Assembly: GCA_030323885.1 (NCBI GenBank)
Contig: CM059191.1
Span: 1,302,001 to 1,366,000, forward strand
DNA length: 64,000 nt
Reading direction: 5' to 3'
Origin: Branchipolynoe longqiensis
Taxonomy: Eukaryota; Annelida; Polychaeta; Phyllodocida; Polynoidae
In this document: in pieces, positions 56,729 through 64,000 of the stretch
Layout of the letters: each line of letters begins with the position of its first letter
Numbering within the stretch: the first letter of the stretch is position 1
Made by a program: the position numbers and the translations under genes
Notes under the pieces: generated by a model
Told to the model about the DNA's origin: nothing
The model's database searches: none
The model's input: only the letters and a program-made list of their open reading frames with translations

Positions 56729-57721
56729 GATGCGCGAGAAGGAAGGAAGCAAGGCTGGGATGGAAGAAAGGCGTGTTTATTGCACGCCTCAGCGGAAAAT
56801 GTTAAGTACATACAAATAATGAATATATGCACAGTGGTAAGTGTAGGTACATAGAAATAAAGAGATATATGCACAGTGGTAAATAGAAAAATAGACATGG
56901 TATCAAGAATAATGAGGGGCTCCCAGGAAGGAGCAGAGAGGCTCAATAAGGGAGGAGAGAGTCATTAAGTCGGTGGTCCGTTAATTGTCAGTCTGGTAGA
57001 GGGGGGTGCGAGGAGCCCTCCACCCTCCGAGTGATTAGGTAAGAGTTGTAGGGTGGGGGGCGGAGGAAAAAGTGGAGAGTCGCGAGATGCAGTGAAGGTG
57101 AGGTTCCTGAGGAGAGCCGGCTGGCGGCCTTATAAGGAGAGAAGGGGGGGGAGGTGCGGAATGATGGGCCGGGGGCCCACACCCCACCCCCCACCCCCCC
57201 CCCCCCCACCCACCCACAACCACCCAACCGGAGGAAGTGAGGTGTGAGAGGTGTCGAGCCTGCGGGCGTAGAGTGAGGCTGTGCGCCCAGCAGAACAAGA
57301 AGGTGGGAGGAAGGAGGGGGGGGGGGGGCGAGCCGGGGCTCGGCCGAGGTGAGTAGGCAGCGCCAACGGCGGGGGAGGGTCTCTTCCTTCCCTCGCATCA
57401 AACGTAATGCTTCGCATTACGACCGATGCGCGAAAAGGAAGGAAGCAAGGCGGGGATGGAAGAAAGGCGTGTTTATTGCACGCCTCAGCGGAAACATGTT
57501 AAGTACATACAAAGAATGAATATATGCAGTGGTAAGTGTAGGTACATAGAAATAAAGAGATATATGCACAGTGGTAAATAGAAAAATAGACATGGTATCA
57601 AGAATAATGAGGGGCTCCCAGGAAGGAGCAGAGAGGCTCATAAGGAGCAGGAGAGAGTCAATAAGTCCGGTGGTCCGGTTAATTGTCAGTGGAGTGAGGG
57701 GGTGCCGAGGAGCCCTCCACC
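56729..57721 (-). repeat. Ngaro-4 repeats B2-A2-B1
   Basis: B1 and B2 are nearly identical over about 295 bases (GAAAGGCGTGTTTATTGCAC, AATAGACATGGTATCAAG, GGGGCTCCCAGGAAGGAGCA). A2 (57065-57424) matches A1 with indels in G/C tracts, including CCGGGGCTCGGCCGAGGTGA and TAATGCTTCGCATTACGACC. A C-run at 57179-57210 lies in A2 only. Confidence 0.85.
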
Positions 57722-59000
57722 AAATAGTAGGAGAGGGCTCGAGGCGCGCCCGAGGCGGGGGCGCGGGGCGCCCGAGGTGGGGGCCGGAGATCTGGGTGAG
57801 AGGAGGGTCGTGAGGGCAGAGCCTTAAGGTCGGCGGCTGGATTGTCTGGAGAGGGTCCCTCGTGAGGCTGAGCTGTGTGGTCTGAGGTGCGGGGTGCGGG
57901 GTAGGTCGACAAGGGGCGGGCGGCCAAAATAAAAGGAGGCCCGCTCCTTGGAGGGATCGGGTGAGGAGGTCGGCCGGCGAACTCCTCAGGGCTGGGTGGG
58001 ACGGGGGTCGGGGTCGGGTCGGGCGGGTTGATGATGGTGGTGTCGTGGTCGGCGGCTGTGCCCTCGGAGGAGGGTTCTCCGTGAGGCTGGGCTGGGCTGT
58101 GGTCTGAGGGTTCCTTCTGAGGCTGGGCTGGGCTGTGGCCTGAGGGTTCCTTGTGAAACTGGGCTGGGCTGTGGTCCGTGATGGGCGACTGGCGTCGGGC
58201 GGCGATGAGAGCCTTACTGAGGGGGCGCTGGGGCCCGACAGGGATGTGGTTGCCGATGAGGTCGGCGGTGCCGAGGCGGCGGTCAGGCCGCGCCTCGGGC
58301 AAACTGGGCTGGGCTGGGCTGTGTTCTGTGATGGGCGAATGGCGCTGGTCGGCGATGAGAGCCTTACTGAGGGGGCGCTGGGGCCCGACTTGGAGGTGGT
58401 TGCCCATGAGGTCGGCAGTGCCGAGGCGGCGGTCGGGCCACGCCTCGGGCAAACTGGGCTGGGCTGGGCTGTGGTCCGTGGCGGGTTGGTGGCGGTGGGC
58501 GGTGGTGTTTGAGCTTTTCTGAGCCCCCCCAAATCCGCTGCGCCCCCCCCCCCCCCCCCCCCCGGCCGACTGGGCGGTGGTTGCCGATGAGGTTGGTAGT
58601 GCCGAGGTGGCGGTCAGGGCGGGGGTCGGGGGAGGAGGTGCGGCGGGGGCGGGCTAGGGGGGCGGCGAAATCGCGGGCGGTGGGGGGGGGGGTCGTGGGG
58701 CGGGTCGGTGGGGGGGTCGGTGGGGTCAGGGGGGCAGAGGAAGGCGGTTTCGCCTGGGTCGAGGTGGACGTCTGGGTCGAGGGTGACTGGCGACTGGCGC
58801 CGGGCGGCGATGGGAGCCTTACTGAGGGGGCGCTGGGGCCCGAGGCGGGGGTGGTTGCCGGAGGGAACGGCGGCGCCGAGGCGGCGGGCAGGCCGCGCCT
58901 CGGGCGGGTGGGCGGTGGTGTCCGGAGGGCTGGTAGCAGTGTGGTGGGCGGCTTTGATAGGGTGTGTGGGCCGGTCTGGGGCCTCCGTGCCGGGCTGGAG
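57722..59000 (-). repeat. Ngaro-4 interior: about 150-bp direct repeats replacing RT and recombinase
   Basis: Blocks containing GAGAGCCTTACTGAGGGGGC, GCTGGGGCCCGA and CTGGGCTGGGCTGTG recur near 58178-58260, 58330-58400 and, more diverged, 58785-58870. A C-run lies at about 58544-58563. The long proline-rich minus frames arise from these repeats. Only the final recombinase residues (APRALSYYLVEGSS) are recognisable. Confidence 0.75.
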
Positions 59001-59011
59001 GTGCCGGCTCC

Positions 59012-60052
59012 TCAAAAATCCGGCGAGGCGGGAGCCGCTGCCCGGGCGCGCTTGGCCAGACAGGCGTCCTCGCTGTGCCTGGTTAGTACCGTCCGGACAT
59101 TGGCGCAGTATGCGCATGCGTGGAGCTGTCTGGAGACCCCCTGGCCGTGGACCTCCCCCGGGGCTGCGTGGGTGCAGGAGTTGGGGTCCCGGTTCCAGGC
59201 ATAGCAGAGTGGGCCGTGGGTCTCCTTGCTGTAGGCCACGCGTGTGTCGGTGTGGCCGCGGAACTGGGGGCGGGGCATTGCAGGGTCGAGGGAGGGGAGT
59301 TGGGTGGTGGTGGAGTGGGGAGGCATGGCGAGGGACTCCAGTCTGAGGAGGTTTATGGCCACTGGGTCGTGCCAGCCATGGGGGAGGGTACCGTCCGCGA
59401 TCGCGGTAAAGACCGCCTCAGAATAGTGGCGGACGGTCGTCCAGGGATAGAGGAGGTTATCACGACAGATAGATAGGATATGATGGTGGAGTCCCGGGGC
59501 GGAGTGGGCGGGGAAATCTGGGTGGTCGATGAGGGTGAGGAGGGCGAGGGCGTATTCGTCCTTGGTCGCCTCCCCCCTCTTCACTGGCTTCTTCTCGGGA
59601 CCTCGCCTCACCAGATCGGAGGGGAAGATGTAGTTGGATGGGATGCCCTGGCGTCTGGTTGAATGCCGCGCCTCGGCGGATGCCAGGATTTCCCTGACGG
59701 CGTCGGCCGTGGAGGCGGGGTTGTGGCGGGTCTCCTCCCCCTGGTAGGCCGGCGATGTGCAGGGCTGCAGTTGGGGCAAGATGTGGCGGTACCTCCCGTA
59801 CTCCGCGTGTGTCGTTCCGGGGAGGGCCGCCTGGGGGGGCGGCGGCGGTCGGGCCGCGGCGGTGGCAGGTGCCCGAGGCGTTGGTGCGGCCGGCGGGGGC
59901 GCCTCTGGCGCGGGCCGGGTCCCGTTGGCGCTGAGGTGGTCGATCCGGGCGTGGAGGTCAGCAGTGGCCTGCCGGTGCTCGGTGTTGGCCTGCCGGTGCT
60001 CCTCGTTGGCCTGCCGGTGCTCCAGCTGCATGCGCTGGATAGCCTCCAGCAC
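59012..60052 (-). CDS. Ngaro-4 gag-like protein
   Basis: An open frame of 346 codons from the first in-frame ATG at 60052; the true start may lie further upstream, beyond the C-tract. The N-terminus is an EHRQAN heptad-like repeat (coiled coil), then a Pro/Ala linker, ADAVREILASAEARHSTRRQ, GIPSNYIFPSDLVRRG, GEATKDEYALALLTLIDHPD, TAIADGTLPHGWHDPVAINL and a zinc-knuckle-like end (CYAWNRDPNSC, HACAYCANVRTVLTRHSEDAC). No stops or shifts. An intact gag in an element without RT suggests either selection for trans-mobilisation or recent loss. Confidence 0.8.
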   Translation of the reverse strand: MLEAIQRMQLEHRQANEEHRQANTEHRQATADLHARIDHLSANGTRPAPEAPPPAAPTPRAPATAAARPPPPPQAALPGTTHAEYGRYRHILPQLQPCTSPAYQGEETRHNPASTADAVREILASAEARHSTRRQGIPSNYIFPSDLVRRGPEKKPVKRGEATKDEYALALLTLIDHPDFPAHSAPGLHHHILSICRDNLLYPWTTVRHYSEAVFTAIADGTLPHGWHDPVAINLLRLESLAMPPHSTTTQLPSLDPAMPRPQFRGHTDTRVAYSKETHGPLCYAWNRDPNSCTHAAPGEVHGQGVSRQLHACAYCANVRTVLTRHSEDACLAKRARAAAPASPDF

Positions 60053-60092
60053 TGAGGAGGTCTCGGCGCCCGAGGAAAGGTCCGAGGGCGCC

Positions 60093-60094
<2 letters not shown>

Positions 60095-60142
<48 letters not shown>

Positions 60143-60161
60143 ACCCCCCCCCCCCCCCCCC

Positions 60162-60230
<69 letters not shown>
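60095..60230. repeat. 136-base C-tract
   Basis: Almost pure C, with only one A (60143) and one TG (60163-60164). It interrupts the 5' part of the element 4 gag region. Such a length is prone to sequencing error and to i-motif or G-quadruplex formation on the complementary strand. Confidence 0.9.
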
Positions 60231-60232
<2 letters not shown>

Positions 60233-60400
60233 GGAGAACGTAGACTGGGTGGAATGGGTCTTTAGTGCTCGACCCTACGTGGACGACGTAGGCACCGGTG
60301 GTCCGGGGGGCACACGGCCGGAGAGCCCTTCCGTCTCGTCCTTCCTGAGGCATGTGTGGTGGGATGCTGGTGTGCGTCAGTGGTCCGAGGTGTAGCCCAA

Positions 60401-60694
60401 AGGAAAATGTGGAGAGTCGCGGAAGACGGCAGGAAGGTGAGTGCCTGAGGAGAGCCGGCGGGCGGCCTTATAAGGGAAGAAGGGGGGGGGAGGTGCGAAT
60501 GCTGGCGGCCGGGGGGAGGGTGAGATGTGGCGAGCAGCGGGCGTCGGGTGAGGCGTGAGCGCCAGACAAAGAGGGTGGGAGGAAGGAGGGGGGGGGGGAG
60601 CCGGGGCTCGGCCGAGGTGAGTAGGCAGCGCCACAACGGCGGGGGAGGGTCTCCTCCTTCCCTCGCATCAAACGTAATGCTTCGCATTACGACC
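60401..60694 (-). repeat. Ngaro-4 repeat A1
   Basis: Matches A2 (57065-57424): TGGAGAGTCGCG, GAGAGCCGGC, GGCGGCCTTATAAGG (a TATA-like core on the minus strand as CCTTATAAGG), and the terminal palindrome. It marks the 5' end of element 4 and probably carries its promoter. Confidence 0.85.
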
Positions 60695-61523
60695 ATATGT
60701 GACAGCCCCTTTAGATGGTAACGATATGTATGGCGCTAGAGGGGCCATCAGTATACAACTCCCCGACAGCTGGGGGGGGGGGGGGGCACTCCCCCAATGC
60801 ACCGATGGAAGAAATAGCAAAGTATATATGTTCCCCTAGAATTTATACTTGTATAATGCGTTATGCATCATATATATGATATGTTCTCATCTATAGAATA
60901 TATGAAACACATTTAAGTCAGTTGTATTATAGGACGTATAAAACGTAATAAATCTATAGGCAGCGGAAAATACACTTCGCTTCTTATTTAATATTGATTA
61001 TTGCTATTTGATCGGTTCTTGAATTCTCATGTCTATCTATTACTGTGCTCCTTGTGCTGCGGAGCTGTGCTGCTTCATGTGCTGCGGTCCTGCGCTGGCC
61101 TATATAAGCAGCTGCTGGGCGTTTGACTCGTCCCACTCTTCATAATTTTCCTTTTTATGGTACGGGGTGCCCGAGCCATTGGTCGATATACTGATATATA
61201 AAGTTGCCAATCCATTACTATCTTGTTTCTTCCTTTGTCATTTGTAGCCGGAACCTATATATATGTATATTCATGCACAAGTACACTCTACATAGAGTTA
61301 CAAGCCATAAACAAGAAGCGAGAAAACCAATATTGGTACTAAAACTAAATTCAAAAGATTTGAATCAAAATGGACTAGTGCTGCCCAGTGGTGAAAACAA
61401 GTGTTAACACACTTATCCATTATCAGCAGGATAAATAAATTCCTCACAAAAAAAAGAAAAAAAGTGTATTTTTGTGTGTTTTCATGCCAACTAATTGTCT
61501 TCAGATGCGCTCAGTCCAGTTTA

Positions 61524-61564
<41 letters not shown>

Positions 61565-62209
61565 CTACTATATATATATATTCCACCTGGGTATGTGTAA
61601 AGGCACAAACCAACACAGAAATGGACAGACCACGGTCATGCATCTGATCCATCCTGAAATACAAAATGGCTAAGCAAACAACACAACCATCGCACCTGGT
61701 CGCAGTCCTAAAGGGTCCGAGTGTGTTCTGGCACACTGGTGCACTAACTAAGGACAGCGCTTGGGTGAAAGGATGCTGTAACAAATAAAAAAATCCTCTC
61801 CCGCAAGCCTGCATGACACCCAAGTAGATGTACATAGTAGGCTAAGGTATCATACTCAGACTAGACAAAACTGTGGAAAAATACAAAAAAACTAACATAG
61901 GCTACTAACACCCAAAATATGTATGTGTATAAAGTTTTAATTTAAAACTAAGTTGAGTGTTTAATGATGCCATTATCCTGCTGTCCTCATGTGTGTCTTT
62001 GTGTCTGGCTAACAGATAAGCCTTTGGAAATATTATCTGGATATCAGTCAGACCGAAGGGCAGACACGAAGGCAAGGCATACTCTCTAAATATCCTTATT
62101 TGCATGCTTGTTCTGCAAACACATTTGACACAATGGCATTAGATGTTGCCAGGACTTAAAACTCCAACAACCAACCAGGACTCAGACTCACAAAACTCTG
62201 TTCTTCCAG
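60695..62209. other. AT-rich DNA with a (TA)n tract and a TATA-like site
   Basis: CCTATATAAGCAGCTGCTGG at 61089-61108 resembles a core promoter but no gene follows. 61373-61447 is an inverted match to 42764-42830. (TA)n runs at 61525-61580. A SINE-A tail fragment (GATGTTGCCAGGACTTAAAA) lies at 62135-62178. Confidence 0.45.
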
Positions 62210-62260
62210 GGTTCATATTCTACCAGTGGACCAGCTCAAACCGTGCCTACATCTGGTGAG
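62210..62260 (+). CDS. Candidate small exon
   Basis: 51 bases between a strong acceptor (CTCTGTTCTTCCAG) and a strong donor (GTGAGT), phase 0 to 0, reading GSYSTSGPAQTVPTSGE. Good splice sites and an open frame support it, but the length is small and the peptide is not recognisable, so chance is possible. Confidence 0.3.
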
Positions 62261-62291
62261 GTGAGTACAGACAAACCACTACTTAAATATA

Positions 62292-62765
62292 CAGTGAGCA
62301 CTCGTTAATATGACACCATTTAATCTGGCGATCTTACCACATGACCCCTAGCAAACGTCCGCCATCCAAATTATTCCCTGAATCTGAATCTGATGTGGGA
62401 TATACAACGCAAAGTCATAAAGATACATGTAAAATAGTGGTTTTTACAGAACAATGTAATCAAGATATATGTCGAATGGTCTCAATAATAGGGCCTAGAC
62501 CACCGTCAGTTAAAACCCATTGTTTACCACTGATTAGTGCTAAATGAAATTGTGATTTTGATAACTTATCATGATTTTTAGAGCGTTTGCATTTTGTGTA
62601 TGTAAACAAAACGATTATTTTATAATTATGTTTTAATTTAAGAAGATTACCTAAAAGTATTAGTTGATAATCTTATGGAAAAAACAGCCAACATTTATGC
62701 GACCACCTCGCTCAGCAGACTTTGGCTGCTTGAGCTAAGTAGTCCGGTTTAACGAGCGTTCACTG
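62292..62765. mobile_element. TA-flanked MITE (Tc1/mariner/pogo-like)
   Basis: Ends CAGTGAGCACTCGTTAA and, reversed, CAGTGAACGCTCGTTAA are inverted (15 of 17), flanked by TA at 62290-62291 and 62766-62767. It is 474 bases without a transposase. Confidence 0.8.
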
Positions 62766-63700
62766 TATGCTATCTATAATTGAGTCCACGGTCAACTGGT
62801 GTATATCTATATTTTATCTTCAGACCATCGATATACCAGGAATCAGCAGTTGCTAAATATTTACCCTATGAAGTCGCCATGAGTGTGCACTGTCACAGAT
62901 TTACAGGAGTATCAATTCTGAGAAATGTTCAGAGTGCATAAACAAGAAATGCATTAATAGCTACACCAAGGGTATTATTGAAAAATGGAAGATCATTAAT
63001 AAATGAAAATTCTGACTTGGATTTAGTTCTTAATTGTAAAGCTAATCCTGGAACTTGCTGTTTTTTGTATAATCATATTACAGTTCAGATTGTGACTGGG
63101 TGTTCTACGTTGGTTACAAAGGCAGACATATAAGTGCTGTGCTGGAGAAGACTTTTCCAAGTACAGTTATGGCCCGACTAGTCTATTTCAATCAACTTTA
63201 ATGGAAGGATGATGGACTAGCGGTTGTAGCAGCGTCTGTAATATCAGCAGATTGTTAAACCTTAGAATAATAGCCCACGCCCGTGTTCCCATTCCATGAA
63301 GCTAAATGAATCATAGTCTATTACATCCGTCTTGCAGGTTCAATTCTTCACTACCTGTCTTCATTCTTTATTTTTCAAATGTATTTATTTATATATGAAC
63401 AGTTCAGGAGCAAAATCATGTAAGCGCCAATCCAGAAATGTAGTTTAAATAAAAGATTTGTACCTAACAAATATATTAATTCTCACTAATTCCACTTTTC
63501 ATATGAACTCATGGTGATGGAGCATTGCACAAAAGAGAAGGAATATATACAAAAAGAAGGTTTTCATTCTAATGTTTATCTCCTTTTTTTAATTTATGTT
63601 TACGTGGTTTTGCGCCTTAACTCTTCATATGCAGAGAATTGATAAGTATATATATATATATATAAATATATATATAGTATTTATGTACATATATTGTGGG
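62766..63700. other. AT-rich DNA with a weak exon candidate and (TA)n
   Basis: 63084-63160 reads S-DCDWVFYVGYKGRHISAVL-EKTFP between acceptor ATCATATTACAG and donor GTACAG; it could be an exon or a transposon remnant. A SINE-A scrap (GAAGTCGCCATGAGTGTGCA) lies near 62871. (TA)n at 63648-63676. Confidence 0.3.
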
Positions 63701-64000
63701 TATGTGGGTAATGCAGTACCTATCTGCTAAAATACCTCAGGGTGTTTGACGCGCCCTGCCTTGCAAAGTTATAAACCACTGCATTGTGGTACAGGTTCTT
63801 GATAGAACCAAATGCTAAGGGAGCAAACCCTAACAGAAAACCATGTTTCAATGGCAGCATTAAGGGCGGTGATGAAGGGAACTCCCAACATCTTCCGGCC
63901 AGCTACTGCAGGGACAAATAGTTTGCACCTGTCTTGACATGTTCTTGCCGGTGTGAGACTTCTATTTCCTCCCCGAGAGAGTGCCGCTAGTAACACTCCG
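63701..64000. repeat. Interspersed repeat R3, copy 3 (cut by window end)
   Basis: Matches 29223-29708 from the AATACCTCAGGG block through TCCCCGAGAGAGTGCCGCTA, more diverged than the other two copies. Confidence 0.75.

Larger units (their letters stand above)
56729..60694 (-). mobile_element. Ngaro-like element 4, non-autonomous, complete split repeats
   Basis: On the minus strand the order is A1 (60694-60401), gag and remnant, B1 (57721-57425), A2 (57424-57065), B2 (57024-56729). Each A ends with CGTAATGCTTCGCATTACG at its outer terminus. Each B ends with GATGCGCGA(A/G)AAGGAAGG. RT, RNase H and almost all of the recombinase are deleted; the recombinase C-terminus survives near 57719-57790. 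It would depend on enzymes from another copy. Confidence 0.85.

Overview
The window is eukaryotic nuclear DNA from an animal, most likely a mollusc. It has short exons with GT/AG boundaries in long AT-rich introns, several tRNA-derived SINE families, CR1/L2-like LINE fragments, TIR elements and MITEs, and Ngaro/DIRS-type tyrosine-recombinase retrotransposons. The mollusc inference rests mainly on the SINE at 7051-7310 and 12377-12712, which matches a SINE I know from marine gastropods and other molluscs. I see no bacterial operons, no rRNA and no CRISPR. A 500-base run of N (19742-20241) marks a scaffold gap.

Layout. 281-3998 is a 15-bp minisatellite split by a truncated LINE. 4924-12297 carries five consecutive plus-strand exons (4924-5016, 7421-7539, 9472-9680, 11474-11571, 12237-12297) whose reading frames join across the splice sites. 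The peptide resembles the C-terminal part of CFAP46 (TTC40), a large axonemal central-apparatus protein. A further likely exon lies at 28039-28219. The introns are filled with SINEs and TTAA-type MITEs, many nested. 12970-19741 is a 21/22-bp (43-bp dimer) satellite running into the gap. 20977-24453 is a decayed Ngaro-like element with a complete A1-B1-A2-B2 split-direct-repeat layout. 24640-34600 is intron-like DNA with nested SINEs, a Harbinger-like MITE inside a mariner-like MITE, 22-bp and 48-bp minisatellites and segmental duplications. 34600-37780 is a degenerate satellite interrupted by a 1.66-kb TIR element. 37840-40075 holds two more inverted-repeat elements.

40465-60694 is dense in mobile-element genes: a Myb/MADF-like gene with an intron (copy A, 40943-42669) behind a TATA promoter and a field of ATATGCGTA-like motifs; a 5'-truncated LINE; a nearly intact RT-RNaseH-tyrosine recombinase element (45649-49172); a GC-rich minus-strand Ngaro-like element with gag, RT-RNaseH and recombinase (49546-54440); a shortened second Myb/MADF-like copy (B); and a non-autonomous minus-strand Ngaro derivative (56729-60694) that keeps gag and all four split repeats but has lost RT, RNase H and nearly all of the recombinase. 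60695-64000 is AT-rich and repeat-bearing, with a TA-flanked MITE and two weak candidate exons.

How it fits together: the only likely cellular gene is the CFAP46-like gene on the plus strand. Everything else is mobile or tandem-repeat DNA. The Ngaro-type elements would be copied by RT/RNase H and integrated as circles by their tyrosine recombinase; shortened copies could be mobilised in trans. SINEs need a partner LINE and MITEs a partner transposase, and neither partner is intact here.
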